DNA from: a bacterium
GTDB lineage: Bacteria; Desulfobacterota; DSWW01
Direction of reading: 5' to 3'
Assembly: GCA_028277985.1 (NCBI GenBank)
Contig: JANQFG010000249.1
Span: 1-64,000 of the forward strand
Length of the DNA stretch: 64,000 nucleotides
The translations under genes were made by a program, and so were the position numbers. Position 1 is the first letter of the stretch; every line of letters begins with the position of its first letter. Of this stretch, positions 51,973 to 61,731 are shown in pieces. The notes below the pieces were generated by a model that ran no database searches, was not told the origin of the DNA, and worked only from the letters and a program-made list of their open reading frames with translations.

Positions 51973-53271
51973 TCAGCTTTCTTCGGAATCGTGTGAGAAC
52001 TCCGAGACGAGCACCCGTATCTTGCCGCTTGCATCCGGCTCGAGTCGGTCCTTCCGCTCTATTTCGAGACGGATACCGGGCGGGAACTTCCTCTCAAGCG
52101 CAGCCAGGATCTCTTCTCCGACCTTTTCAAGATAGGAGGGCTCCGCCACGACAAAAATCCGGAAGAGGCTTCCGGACCGCTGCACGATACGATACTGGGC
52201 GATCTCTTCGTACTTTCCCAGCACTTCGTAAAAACTGTGAAACGTGCACCTGGAGCCGTCGGGCAGGAGAGCAACGTCATCTTCGCGACCGATGATTTGG
52301 GTAATTCTCTTCCGTTGTATTCCGTCCGTACCGTCCAGAGACGCATAGACGGCATGGTCTCCCTGATCGTACCGAATAAAGGGCATCACCTCGGCCGCCA
52401 GGTCGGTGACGACGACTCGGCCCGGCTCCCCCGGGGCAACCGGGTTTCCATCGTTGTCCAGGAATTCGAAGTATGTCAGGTCTTCGCACAGGCGCAGCCC
52501 GTCGCGGGTAGGTGTTTCATGCGCCATGACGCCCATTTCCACCGACCCATAGCTCTCCACCAGCTCGGTCCCGAAGGCCTTGCGGTAGAGGTTTCGATGG
52601 TTCTCACGGATCACCTCGGCGGTCCCGATGACCATGGGCCGAAACTGCGCAGGCCCCAGACGACGAGATGCCAATTCCAGGGCGAGCCTATCAAGGTGTG
52701 AGCGATTGCCGTACAAGACGTCCGGCTTGTAGGCGAGAAACAGGTCCACCATATCGTCCGTAGGCGTTTCGTAGCTCACTACGAGTCTCCTCAGGAAACC
52801 CAGCCGCTGCACAAAACTCCGTGCATCCCTGAGTCTCCAGGGGGCTGTCAGAGACATGACCTTCTGCCTAACCGAATAGCCGTTCATGAACAGCACACGC
52901 ATCCATTTGGCCATCTGCAGAGCCCGTTCGTATGGGCCGCGATAGACTCGAAGCGGAATCCCCGTAGACCCGGACGTCATGTCGCTGGAACATCGGGAGA
53001 GATCCGTCCCCTGCTTTGCGAACGCCGCACTTTCTCGCTGCTTCAGAATTCTTCTGTCCGTGATTTCCAAACGGGACAGATCCTTCGGCCCCCCGTATTC
53101 TCTCGTCGGATCGTAGCCTGCACGCTGCATCATCTCCCTGTAGTAGGGAACGTGCAAATAGGCGGATGTGAGTACGGCCCTGAGCCGTTCGTACACTTTC
53201 CTCTCCAGGAGAGACGGGGGCAGCTTCGCATCGGACATGACCTGTCGAAAGGCGAGTGCATTCTTGAGCAT
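51973..53271 (-). CDS. CapK/PaaK-like adenylate-forming ligase
   Basis: A 432-residue member of the phenylacetate-CoA ligase-like CapK group. The AMP-binding P-loop is TSGSTGIPLRVYRG, followed by VIGTAEVIRENH, VESYGSVEMGVMA, and IIGREDDVALLPDG near the C-terminus. CapK-type proteins are found in capsule and surface-glycan clusters, and related ones in natural-product pathways, where they activate an acid as adenylate or CoA ester. It is the last gene of a minus-strand run asnB-GNAT-capK-like, 13 bases after the GNAT gene, and converges on the flavoprotein gene. Confidence 0.8.
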   Translation of the reverse strand: MLKNALAFRQVMSDAKLPPSLLERKVYERLRAVLTSAYLHVPYYREMMQRAGYDPTREYGGPKDLSRLEITDRRILKQRESAAFAKQGTDLSRCSSDMTSGSTGIPLRVYRGPYERALQMAKWMRVLFMNGYSVRQKVMSLTAPWRLRDARSFVQRLGFLRRLVVSYETPTDDMVDLFLAYKPDVLYGNRSHLDRLALELASRRLGPAQFRPMVIGTAEVIRENHRNLYRKAFGTELVESYGSVEMGVMAHETPTRDGLRLCEDLTYFEFLDNDGNPVAPGEPGRVVVTDLAAEVMPFIRYDQGDHAVYASLDGTDGIQRKRITQIIGREDDVALLPDGSRCTFHSFYEVLGKYEEIAQYRIVQRSGSLFRIFVVAEPSYLEKVGEEILAALERKFPPGIRLEIERKDRLEPDASGKIRVLVSEFSHDSEES

Positions 53272-53284
53272 GGGATGCTATTCC

Positions 53285-54262
53285 TCAGGACCGTGTCCCT
53301 GAAAAGACTCGACGCAGGATAACGGTGTCTGCTGAATGAATACGTCCGCTGTCCCTGTAAGCCTTCTGCATTGTATGATTCGTGGCGTGAGTAACGTTCA
53401 GCAGTCTGAACTCATGGGCGAGGATCTCGGTAAGCAATCCAGTCAGCCCCTGATAAAGCCCCTGACCGCGATGTTCTTCGCTTACAGCACTGAGCAACTG
53501 GGTGTACGTGTCTCCCTCGAGCCCGGGTTTCTTTCCCACGGCGCTGAAGCCACATACTCGAGAAACACGGGTATCGATTGCGATCAGGAACTGTTCCGGC
53601 GGCACTCCTGTGAAATTCAAATTCATCAGGGCCAGAATATACTCAACGCCGGGGCGTCGCTCGAGCAGAAACGGATCTGTGAAATGTCGGCTGTGGCCCG
53701 ATTCGGAAAAGGACCGGCGACAAAGTCGAAGAATCTCCTCGCGGCAAGAAGATATTCGAGACCGCGGGACCCCGGATAGGGAAGTGTATTCGATTTCTTC
53801 TCTTCCGCGAATCGTCTCCTTGAGCCGGAGGTCGCCGACTCTGCAAGTGTAGAGACGGCGCTTTTCCACCTCCTCGAAGCCAGACCTGAGGAGTGCCTTG
53901 TACGCCGGCTGTCCCGGGACCACCTTCGCAGCCACGTAGGCCTCTCCCGAGGGTCTTGTTGTGAGCATCTTCTCGAGTTCCTCCTCGGAGAGTTCGTCGA
54001 GAACGGGATTTTCAAGAGCCGCACTCAGAAGATTGCCTTGCGGATCGTCCGCTTCCAGGACCAGATACCATACGGAAAGCCCGTACAGGTTCGATTCCAG
54101 CTCGTTTTGATGAGCCGTCCATCGCAACCTCCCTCCAAGATGGTCCCTCTGCCGGGTCCAGGTTCCGTGTTCCAGGGCCTGACCCCCGGAAAGAAGGGGA
54201 GCCTTCTGTCCCAGAGGTTCATGGTACCCCATTTCCGGCCAGTCGCTACGATGATAGCTCAT
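53285..54262 (-). CDS. two-part GNAT-fold acyltransferase
   Basis: A 325-residue protein. The C-terminal half holds a GNAT acetyl-CoA motif (LLSAVSEEHRGQGLYQGLTGLL, with the R/Q-x-x-G-x-G/A pyrophosphate loop as RGQGLY) followed by VTHATNHTMQKAYRDSG, typical of WecD/FemX-like transferases. The N-terminal half has the same general layout with AALENPVLDELSEEEL and AYKALLRSGFEEVEKRRLYT, suggesting a degenerate second GNAT domain. It probably acylates an amino group of a sugar or amino-acid intermediate. It sits 8 bases after asnB and 13 before the CapK-like gene. No stronger assignment is possible. Confidence 0.65.
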   Translation of the reverse strand: MSYHRSDWPEMGYHEPLGQKAPLLSGGQALEHGTWTRQRDHLGGRLRWTAHQNELESNLYGLSVWYLVLEADDPQGNLLSAALENPVLDELSEEELEKMLTTRPSGEAYVAAKVVPGQPAYKALLRSGFEEVEKRRLYTCRVGDLRLKETIRGREEIEYTSLSGVPRSRISSCREEILRLCRRSFSESGHSRHFTDPFLLERRPGVEYILALMNLNFTGVPPEQFLIAIDTRVSRVCGFSAVGKKPGLEGDTYTQLLSAVSEEHRGQGLYQGLTGLLTEILAHEFRLLNVTHATNHTMQKAYRDSGRIHSADTVILRRVFSGTRS

Positions 54263-54270
54263 GCGTCGAC

Positions 54271-56205
54271 TTACATTGCCTGGAGTGGTTTTCTATCCAG
54301 GAACAAGTTTGCCCAGATCTCAAAATTCACGAGTCTCCAGATGGCCTGCAGCTGCTCTTCGTGCAGACTGGAGAGATTCTCGAAACATTGGGGGATCATT
54401 CGTCCGTTGTAGATGCCGCGTCTCTGGATGCCCGGGAGGATGGAATCGAGCACCCACTCCTGAAGTGCAGGGAAACTGAAGAAATGCCTCAGGGGAGTGG
54501 CAAAACCGATCTTGTATCTGTAGGCGAATCGTCTGCCAAAATGCCTCGATGCGATCTTCTTCAGCACGACCTTCGTTCCTTTTGTGACCGAACGGTGTCT
54601 CCTGGCCAGGTACTGTGTAGGGATTCGCCTTGCGAGTTCGACAAGATGATGATCGATCAAGGGCACGCGATTCTCGATGGAATTCGCCATCGTCATCTTG
54701 TCTTGCCTCATGAGGACGTCAACGAGCCACGTCCTGAGTTCGTACCGTTGCGCCTTCCTGACGAAATCACCCGTCCCGGAATGGAAGAGCTCTCTCCTCC
54801 TCGTCATGAATCGCTCGATGCGGAAATCTTCCTTGATTTCCCTCAGGGTTTCCTGGCTCAGATAGGATGACCTCGTGATATACCAGTCGACGTGGTCGAA
54901 ACGATCGGGCGACAAGGTCATGTATCGTTCCCAGATGTAATGCTTCAAGTATGGATTGTTCCTTATCAGGAAAGAGTAAGCTCTGTTGTCGAGAAGATGC
55001 CCGCCGTAGAATCTTTCGTACCCTGCAAAGAGCTCGTCGGCTCCCTCACCGCTCAGGAAGACGGTGAAGTATTCTCTTGCCTTTTCCGACAGCAATTTGA
55101 TGGCCACCGAACTCGGATGCAGCAACGGGAAATCGTAGTGCCAGACAGAGGATCGGAGATTCTGAAGAAAGTACTCCTCTGTCAGCCTGAATTTGTACGA
55201 CCGGATGTTGGCCGCACGTGCAACATAGTCGATCCAGGGTTCCTCGGAGAAGAGCGGATGCTCGAATACGATGGAAATGGCCTGCAAGTCGTAATCTTTG
55301 AGATGGTTGCCTGCGAAGAGGGTGATCAGGGAGGAATCGATACCCCCGGAAAGCTGACACCCCACCTTCACATCACTGATCATTCTCAGCTTCAGACTTC
55401 GTAACAAACCCCCTTCTACCCGATCGCAGACTTCCTGGAAATTCGAATTTTCCGGTTGATCCTCGTTGTATATGTCCCAGTATTTGTGTCTGCTTATGCC
55501 GCCTCCATCGATCACGACATATTCGCCCGGTTCCACGTTGTATACGTCCTTGAGAAGCGTCTCTCTTCCGTAAATGGCCCCGAACTTGGTGTGCTCGTCC
55601 AGGTGCGTTGGGTCCAGCCGGGGTTCGAACGCTTGGTTGAACAGGAAGGATTTGACTTCAGACGAGAAAAGAACCAGGTCGCCCTTGGTGTAGTAGTAGA
55701 GGGGCTTGATGCCCAGCCTGTCCCTTGCCAGGCAGATCCTTCTCTCCTTCAGATCGATGATGCAGATGGCAAACATGCCGTTCAGCTTCTCCAGCATTTC
55801 CGGGAAGCCATAGTACTCGTACAGATACAGCAGGATTTCCGTGTCTGTCCTGCTCCTGAACACGAATCCTTTCTCTTCGAGGAAATCCCTGTATTCATAT
55901 GCGTTGTAGACTTCTCCGTTGAATGCCAACAGGGTCTTTCGCTTCGGATCGATCATGGGCTGATGGCCATTGTCCGAAAGATCGATGATCTTCAACCGGT
56001 TACAGCCTATGGCACCTTCAAAGGGCACCTCTGATTCCGGAGGTTGGGATGGGTCGATTTCTCTCCAGTTCGTTCTGTCGAAGGAAAAAAGAACCACGCC
56101 GCTGTCGTCGGGGCCTCTATGGCGGATGCAGTCGGTCATTTCGACGAATTCATGGACCCGGCTGATCGGTTTGCCGGGATGGTACAGACCTACGAAGCCG
56201 CACAT
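54271..56205 (-). CDS. asnB: asparagine synthetase (glutamine-hydrolysing) family protein
   Basis: A 644-residue two-domain enzyme. The class II glutamine amidotransferase domain begins MCGFVGLYHPG with nucleophile Cys2 and contains HRGPDDSG, NGEVYNAYEYRDFL and the RDRLGIKPLYYY segment. The synthetase domain has the ATP pyrophosphatase loop QLSGGIDSS near 290 and the motif FLSGEGADELFAGYERF. It amidates an Asp-like carboxyl, or, in glycan and natural-product clusters, a sugar or other acid. Its place beside ligase, acyltransferase and methyltransferase genes suggests the latter. Divergent from the methyltransferase, 62 bases away. Confidence 0.88.
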   Translation of the reverse strand: MCGFVGLYHPGKPISRVHEFVEMTDCIRHRGPDDSGVVLFSFDRTNWREIDPSQPPESEVPFEGAIGCNRLKIIDLSDNGHQPMIDPKRKTLLAFNGEVYNAYEYRDFLEEKGFVFRSRTDTEILLYLYEYYGFPEMLEKLNGMFAICIIDLKERRICLARDRLGIKPLYYYTKGDLVLFSSEVKSFLFNQAFEPRLDPTHLDEHTKFGAIYGRETLLKDVYNVEPGEYVVIDGGGISRHKYWDIYNEDQPENSNFQEVCDRVEGGLLRSLKLRMISDVKVGCQLSGGIDSSLITLFAGNHLKDYDLQAISIVFEHPLFSEEPWIDYVARAANIRSYKFRLTEEYFLQNLRSSVWHYDFPLLHPSSVAIKLLSEKAREYFTVFLSGEGADELFAGYERFYGGHLLDNRAYSFLIRNNPYLKHYIWERYMTLSPDRFDHVDWYITRSSYLSQETLREIKEDFRIERFMTRRRELFHSGTGDFVRKAQRYELRTWLVDVLMRQDKMTMANSIENRVPLIDHHLVELARRIPTQYLARRHRSVTKGTKVVLKKIASRHFGRRFAYRYKIGFATPLRHFFSFPALQEWVLDSILPGIQRRGIYNGRMIPQCFENLSSLHEEQLQAIWRLVNFEIWANLFLDRKPLQAM

Positions 56206-56267
56206 GGATGCCTCATTTCTAGTTGCGGTTTTGCGTACTGCCGAAGGAATTCAATATACTCGGACAC

Positions 56268-57032
56268 ATGAAATACACCTTCGGGACAGATGAAGCCGCA
56301 GCGCGGAGATTGGAGAGAATCGCCCAATTCTTCAATCCTCCTGCGGTCGAGTTTATCAGCAAGGGCGTCGACGGGCCCGTTGGTTCCGCTATCGACTTGG
56401 GGTGCGGTCCGGGTTATACCACCGGAATGCTTTCCGGCGCAATCGACTGCCCGGATGTCTATGGGTTGGATACCTCCCCGGGTTTTCTGAAGATGGCAGC
56501 GGACCGGTTCCCCCATTGCACTTTTGTAGAGCACGACGTGACAAAGGCCCCTTTTCCTGTCCGGGCCGAGCTCATGTACGTTCGTTTCCTGCTCTCTCAT
56601 CTTCGAGACGTGGTCGATCTCGTGAATTTCTGGACGACCCAACTCGAGCCCGGAGGGAGGCTCCTCGTAGACGAGCTGGAAGGGATCGAAACAGAGGTGC
56701 CGGTCTTCGAGGAGTATCTTTCGGTCAACGAAGCGCTGGTGGCTTCACAGGGCGCGTCGCTCTATGTGGGCGGCAACCTGGCTGAGGGTTCTTACGATTC
56801 CGAGGTCCTGTGCAACGAATGCGTGGAGATTCCGGTCCCGAACGGCACGGTGGCCACGTGGTTCCTGTCGAACACGCTCACCATCTGGAAGGAAGACCCC
56901 TTCGTGCTCGAGCGGGTTGCCCCTGACAGAAGAAGAGAGATATCGGACGAAATCCGCCGAATCAAGGAAACCGGCGATCCTCGGATGGCAAACTCCTGGA
57001 AGATGAGAAGGCTGGTCCTGCAGAAGGCATGA
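56268..57032 (+). CDS. SAM-dependent class I methyltransferase
   Basis: A 254-residue methyltransferase. Motif I is AIDLGCGPGYTTGML and the acidic residue binding the ribose is in VYGLDTSPGFLKMA; post-motif residues are HDVTKAPFP and LEPGGRLLVDE. The C-terminal half carries Trp/Tyr-rich segments that probably bind the substrate. The start is ATG 56268; a start at 56223 would lack a methyltransferase N-terminus and overlap the promoter region. It begins a run of overlapping genes: the next gene starts at ATGA (57029). Confidence 0.8.
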   Translation: MKYTFGTDEAAARRLERIAQFFNPPAVEFISKGVDGPVGSAIDLGCGPGYTTGMLSGAIDCPDVYGLDTSPGFLKMAADRFPHCTFVEHDVTKAPFPVRAELMYVRFLLSHLRDVVDLVNFWTTQLEPGGRLLVDELEGIETEVPVFEEYLSVNEALVASQGASLYVGGNLAEGSYDSEVLCNECVEIPVPNGTVATWFLSNTLTIWKEDPFVLERVAPDRRREISDEIRRIKETGDPRMANSWKMRRLVLQKA

Positions 57033-58141
57033 GGCCCTCCGGAGGGGATCTCGTGGAAGAAACTGTTGCCGCTTACATATATCCGGGCTGGCATGCCTGC
57101 CCGGAACGGGACCGGGGGTTTCCGCCGGGATGGAGCGAGTGGGACCTCGTCCTCGAGGCAGAGCCCCGATTCCCCGGACACGAGCAACCGAGGATCCCGC
57201 TCCATGGCCCTTATGATGATTCCCTTCCGGAGACCGCCTCGAAGCAGATTCACCTGGCGCGGACCTATGGCGTCGATGTGTTCGTCTACGGCTTCTTCTG
57301 GTCCAGGGGCAAGAGGGTCTTCGAAAGCGCCTTGGACCACGGCTTTCTCGGTCTCGCCTCGGCGGATCTCCCGTTCGCAGTCATGTGGGCGAACCGGATG
57401 CCCCGGAAGGTGCTTCCCGTGAAGCATGCCAGTGACTCCGAGATCCATCCGGACCGGCTCGTGTATACCGACACGGAGGACTTCCTGGCCCTGATTCGGT
57501 TTCTTGCAGAGCGTTACTTTGTCAGGCCGAACTACTTCCGGCTGAGCGGCAGGGTCCTGTTCTCGGTGTTCGACAGCACCTTCTTCGTGCGGCAGATGGG
57601 AGCAGACGGAGCACGGGAGGCGATCCGGGAAGCGAGATGCATGCTTGCCGACCGGGGCCTGCCGGATCTTCATCTCATGGCCCTGAACCCGGCGCCCTCC
57701 CTGGTGCAGGATCTCGGCCGCATCGGTTTTGACAGTGCGAGCCATTACGTTCTTCTTCCGGAGTGGAAGGGGGAATACCTTCAGGACTATGGCTCGCTTG
57801 TGTCGCGCAGGGCCGGGGAATGGCCGGGCTATCTCAAGGAAGCGGGCGTCCCGTACTTTCCGTCCGTCTCGCCGGGGTGGGACGCGACGCCCCGCGGAGT
57901 GATGCACGGCGGCCGTCGGGTCAGGAGGTATCCGTGGTGGCCCGTGGTCGTGGACAGCACGCCCGAACGGTTCCGGGATTTTCTGGCGGCCGCCATGCGG
58001 TTCAGCAGAGGGGACGACGAGGGCGCCCTCACCTTTATCGCCTCCTGGAACGAGTGGAGCGAAGGGCACTATCTCGAGCCGGATGAACGGTACGGAACCG
58101 GCTGGCTGGAGGCGGTCCGGGAGGCAAGAAGCCTTGCATGA
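57029..58141 (+). CDS. WbsX/GH99-like glycan protein
   Basis: A 370-residue TIM-barrel-like protein of the WbsX/glycoside-hydrolase-99-like family. The N-terminal VAAYIYPGWHACPERD and the C-terminal WNEWSEGHYLEPDERYGTGWLEAV are characteristic, and DVFVYGFFWSRGKRV lies in between. Members occur in O-antigen, capsule and exopolysaccharide clusters and as domains of glycosyltransferases. Their chemistry (endo-mannosidase-like cleavage or transfer) is mostly untested. It overlaps the methyltransferase stop by 4 bases and the next gene start by 8, so the three are certainly co-transcribed. Confidence 0.82.
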   Translation: MRPSGGDLVEETVAAYIYPGWHACPERDRGFPPGWSEWDLVLEAEPRFPGHEQPRIPLHGPYDDSLPETASKQIHLARTYGVDVFVYGFFWSRGKRVFESALDHGFLGLASADLPFAVMWANRMPRKVLPVKHASDSEIHPDRLVYTDTEDFLALIRFLAERYFVRPNYFRLSGRVLFSVFDSTFFVRQMGADGAREAIREARCMLADRGLPDLHLMALNPAPSLVQDLGRIGFDSASHYVLLPEWKGEYLQDYGSLVSRRAGEWPGYLKEAGVPYFPSVSPGWDATPRGVMHGGRRVRRYPWWPVVVDSTPERFRDFLAAAMRFSRGDDEGALTFIASWNEWSEGHYLEPDERYGTGWLEAVREARSLA

Positions 58142-59039
58142 CTGGAGCTTTCTCTCGGTAGACCTGGAGATCACCAATCTTTGCGAAAACCGCTGCGAGG
58201 TCTGTCCCCGAGATGCGCTGGTACGCCCCACGGGTGTCATGGACCGGAAGACCTTCCTCGAGATTGCCCGTATCCTCGGAGAGCAGAAGAGCCTCGTCTC
58301 CCTATCGGGAATGGGGCACCCGGTTCTTCATCCACAGCTGGTGGATGTCTGCCGGGAGTTGAAGGGAAACGGTGCGGACGTGTCCATCCTGATGAACGCG
58401 GGCTCCCTGGCGGGCTACGCGGAGCTCGAAAATCTCATCCTTGCCGGGCCGAACTCGATCTCGGTGTCTTTCCCAAGCTCGAGAAAAGAGGTGTTCCAGA
58501 AGATTTGCCCGGGCGTGTCTTTTGAAGAGGCTCTGGATGGAACACGCACCTTGATCCGGTCGGCCCGGGGCAGAGTATCGGTCAAGGTCTCAGGGATTCG
58601 GACGCGGATCAACGCGGACGAGAACGATGCGTTCGTCGGCTTCTGGAAGACCGAAGGCGTGCAGGCCGAGTTGATGGACTGCCACGGAAGGGGTGGCAGT
58701 CTCTCTGCATCAGACCTCTACCTTCCGGGCGATCACGGACTTCCGACGGGGAGCTGCGGACTCTTTGCTTTTCACACCTTTATTACATGGCAGGGGGAAG
58801 TGCTCGCCTGTTGCCATGACCTCGCCGGCGAGACGCGCCTCGGCAATCTCCTTGAAGTGGGACCCGAAGAAATCGGGAATCGCAAGATGGAGATTCTCAG
58901 GAGGGGGAGGATGTTCGATCTCTGCAACCGATGTGACGAGCCGCTGCGCCTCTGCGAACTTCCCCGCGGAACCCGTCCGACAAACCGAAACGGCCGCCGC
59001 CGCTTCTTCCGAAGCCTCATGATCAAGGCGGAAGGGTAA
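58134..59039 (+). CDS. radical SAM protein with SPASM-like tail
   Basis: A 301-residue radical SAM enzyme. The cluster ligands are in ITNLCENRCEVCPRD (CxxxCxxC), followed by VSLSGMGHPVLHPQLV (a GGEP-like region with a non-standard SGMGHP) and SISVSF. The C-terminus has a CCHDLAGETRLGNL and FDLCNRCDEPLRLCELP, typical of a short SPASM/Twitch cluster-binding domain. The start is TTG 58134: GGGAGG lies 9 bases upstream and it overlaps the previous gene by 8 bases. With the methyltransferase and GH99-like protein it may modify a glycan or peptide. No precursor peptide is visible. Confidence 0.78.
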   Translation: MHDWSFLSVDLEITNLCENRCEVCPRDALVRPTGVMDRKTFLEIARILGEQKSLVSLSGMGHPVLHPQLVDVCRELKGNGADVSILMNAGSLAGYAELENLILAGPNSISVSFPSSRKEVFQKICPGVSFEEALDGTRTLIRSARGRVSVKVSGIRTRINADENDAFVGFWKTEGVQAELMDCHGRGGSLSASDLYLPGDHGLPTGSCGLFAFHTFITWQGEVLACCHDLAGETRLGNLLEVGPEEIGNRKMEILRRGRMFDLCNRCDEPLRLCELPRGTRPTNRNGRRRFFRSLMIKAEG

Positions 59040-59066
59040 AGCCTTCCCGCTAAGGAGCCCCAGCCC

Positions 59067-60122
59067 TTATTTCGGAATGAGTCTCTTGCCGAAGTTATAG
59101 ATGGACCGGTTCACCCCTTCGTCCAGGCTTACATAGAGTTCTTTCATGACTCTCGCTGCCGGCCGCGAGAATGCAAACATCATGTTCATCGCTTTTGAAG
59201 GGTCCTGGGCCTTCCTGGCGGACTTCGGTTTTGACAAGGGTTGCGTATTCTTTGAAACCGTGGCGCTGTCTTCAGAGGCAGACATGAGGGCGCTCATCAC
59301 GGAGAAGAACCCGCGACTCAAGCCCGGCAGCATCTTCATCAACAGACCATATGTCGTCCATATCTGAGGCTCGCCTGTGTAGACCTCAAAGCGCTCCTTT
59401 TCGATGCCTTCTCTTATGATTTCCCGGGCAGACACTTCAGGAGCCTGCATGTCCATATGGGAGTTGAAATCTACATAGTTCTCCAAGGATCCCTGAACGA
59501 TCTCTTGACCGATTTCTTCCATGGACTTCACCGGCCGGCCGGTTACGGTCATCTCTGATTCCACCAGCACCGGTTCAATCACACCGACGTGAATCCCGTA
59601 GCCTTTCACTTCTTTGTGCAGGATGTCCGAGTAGTTGTATACCGCGGCTTTGGTGGCAGCGTATGCTGACAGCCCGAGGGGACGCATATGTTCAATGATG
59701 GAGCTCATGTTCAGGATGATGCCCCTGTTCTGCTTCATCATGATGGGAAGGACTTCCTGGTTGAATCGTACGGCACCCAAAAAGCCCACATTCATATCTC
59801 GGTGATAATCCTGCCAGACCGAATCCCTGACGAATTTCGGCTCATAAAGACCGGCGATGTTCACCATGATATCGATACGCCCAAACCGGTCAAAAACAAG
59901 CTTGACCGTCTTCCTTACCTGGTCTTCCTCAGTACAATCGCATCCTTCACACAAGGATTGTGGGGAGTACGGTTTGATCTCTTCCAGGGTTTGCTCCAGC
60001 CTGTCCTTCCGCCTGGCACATATCGTCACGGTCGCCCCGAACTTTGCCAGCTCAACGGCAAGTGCCCTGCCGATCCCGCTTGAAGCACCATTCACAATCA
60101 CAACCTTGCCATCGACATCCAT
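59067..60122 (-). CDS. short-chain dehydrogenase/reductase with C-terminal extension
   Basis: A 351-residue NAD(P)-dependent SDR. Cofactor motif VIVNGASSGIGRALAVEL, the NxAG-type NIAGLYEP, catalytic Ser in LNMSSIIEH and YAATKAA (Tyr and Lys) are all present. About 90 residues follow the usual SDR end, ending FGKRLIPK; they contain hydrophobic patches (LLMKMLPGLSRGFFSVMSALM) that may sit on the membrane. The substrate is probably a hydroxyl/keto lipid or steroid-like compound, by analogy only. It lies alone between the surface-glycan set and the lpd-sucB genes. Confidence 0.82.
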   Translation of the reverse strand: MDVDGKVVIVNGASSGIGRALAVELAKFGATVTICARRKDRLEQTLEEIKPYSPQSLCEGCDCTEEDQVRKTVKLVFDRFGRIDIMVNIAGLYEPKFVRDSVWQDYHRDMNVGFLGAVRFNQEVLPIMMKQNRGIILNMSSIIEHMRPLGLSAYAATKAAVYNYSDILHKEVKGYGIHVGVIEPVLVESEMTVTGRPVKSMEEIGQEIVQGSLENYVDFNSHMDMQAPEVSAREIIREGIEKERFEVYTGEPQIWTTYGLLMKMLPGLSRGFFSVMSALMSASEDSATVSKNTQPLSKPKSARKAQDPSKAMNMMFAFSRPAARVMKELYVSLDEGVNRSIYNFGKRLIPK

Positions 60123-60327
60123 GCTCCGACCTCTCTGTTCTTCTTCGAATAAGCGTTTTATTTGAAAAGGAAAAGTATAACAATCAAGGCAATTCTGCTC
60201 AAGGCACCACGGCAGGCTTCGCCGTCAAGCACGAACGACGAGTTTGCGTTGGCCACAGGACCAGGCGAGCCGTGCAGGCAATGAGCCGAATGACCACAGA
60301 GGAGAGGACGAGCTAGGGTTGTCGTGC

Positions 60328-61725
60328 TCACCCGTGGATCTGGCGCCTCTCGACGGCCAGTGCCGCCTCCTTGACCGTTTCCGAGAGTGTCGGGTGGGCG
60401 TGGACCGTGCGTGCCACGTCTTCGGCGCTTCCGCTGAACTCGAAGGCTGCGACTGCCTCGGCGATGATCTCCGAAGCGTGTGGGCCCATGATGTGTAGAC
60501 CGAGCAGCTTGTCGGTTTCGGCGTGGGAGATCACCTTGACCAGCCCGTCCTCTTCGCCCATGCATTTGGCGCGCGCGTTCGATTTGAAATAGAAGCGGCC
60601 CGACTTGTAGGGGATCCCCTCTTCCTTGAGCTCGGCTTCGGTCTTGCCTACTTGAGCTACTTCGGGCGAGGTGTAGACCACACTGGGTATTGCCCGGTAA
60701 CTGACGTGCCCGGGCTTGCCCGCGATACGCTCGGCAACCGCCACCCCTTCCTCTTCCGCCTTGTGGGCAAGCATGGGACCCCGCACGAGATCGCCGATCG
60801 CGTAGACCCCCGGCACGCTCGTTTCAAGGCCGTCGTTCACCTCGATACGCCCGCTCTTTTCGAGCAGCACACCGGCCTCCTCCAGCCCAACGCCCTCGGT
60901 CACGGGCCTCCTGCCGACCGCAACGAGAAGCTTGTCGCACGCGATCGATTCGCTTTCGTCCTTGTCGTTCAAAATCGTTGCGTTGATCGCATCACCGTCG
61001 ATCTGAGCACCCGAGACCCTGCTTCCTAGCCTGAATGCGAGGCCCTGCTTCGTGAGGGCCTTTTCCAGGGCCTTGGAGACCTGCCGATCCGCGAAAGGAA
61101 CGATGGTCGGAAGCATTTCGACCACCGTGACCTGCGAGCCGAGTCGGCACCAGACACTGCCAAGCTCGAGTCCCACGGCTCCCGCGCCGACCACCACCAG
61201 GTGGTCCGGAACGCTGTCGAACGAAAGGGCCTCCGTCGAGGTGACGATGTGCTTGCCGTCGAACGGCAGGAAGGGAAGCTCGATCGGGACGCTCCCCATG
61301 GCAAGGAGAATGGCGGCCGCCTCGATCTCTTCCTCCCCGTCTTCCTTGCCGACGAGGACCCGCTTCGGGCCGGCGAGCCTTCCCAGTCCTCTCAGGACCT
61401 TGATCTTGTTCTTCTTCATCAACATCCCGATGCCCTTGGTCAGCTCCCCGACCACCTGGTCCTTCCGGGCCAGCATCTTGGCAAGATCGAACGAGACCGG
61501 ACCCGTGGTGATTCCGTGGGACGGCAGGGCGTGCAGCGCCTGATGGTAGAGCTCGCTCGATTCCAGCATGGCCTTGGAGGGGATGCACCCCACGTTCAGG
61601 CAGGTCCCGCCCAGGCTCTCTTCCTTTTCGATGAGGGCAACTCTCAGGCCGAGCTGAGCCGCCCGAATCGCGGCCACGTATCCCCCCGGTCCTGCACCGA
61701 TGACGGCAAGATCGTAAGATTCCAT
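60328..61725 (-). CDS. lpdA: dihydrolipoyl dehydrogenase (E3)
   Basis: A 465-residue FAD/NAD pyridine-disulfide oxidoreductase. FAD motif YDLAVIGAGPGGYVAAIRAAQ, redox disulfide GGTCLNVGCIPSK, NAD motif VVVGAGAVGLELGSVW, the second FAD motif VYAIGDLVRGPMLAHKAEEE, and the C-terminal VHAHPTLSETV with the catalytic His/Glu pair are all visible. It reoxidises the lipoamide of the E2 gene just upstream (6-base gap). E3 of the 2-oxoglutarate dehydrogenase complex, possibly shared with other complexes. Confidence 0.95.
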   Translation of the reverse strand: MESYDLAVIGAGPGGYVAAIRAAQLGLRVALIEKEESLGGTCLNVGCIPSKAMLESSELYHQALHALPSHGITTGPVSFDLAKMLARKDQVVGELTKGIGMLMKKNKIKVLRGLGRLAGPKRVLVGKEDGEEEIEAAAILLAMGSVPIELPFLPFDGKHIVTSTEALSFDSVPDHLVVVGAGAVGLELGSVWCRLGSQVTVVEMLPTIVPFADRQVSKALEKALTKQGLAFRLGSRVSGAQIDGDAINATILNDKDESESIACDKLLVAVGRRPVTEGVGLEEAGVLLEKSGRIEVNDGLETSVPGVYAIGDLVRGPMLAHKAEEEGVAVAERIAGKPGHVSYRAIPSVVYTSPEVAQVGKTEAELKEEGIPYKSGRFYFKSNARAKCMGEEDGLVKVISHAETDKLLGLHIMGPHASEIIAEAVAAFEFSGSAEDVARTVHAHPTLSETVKEAALAVERRQIHG

Positions 61726-61731
61726 CTTCCT

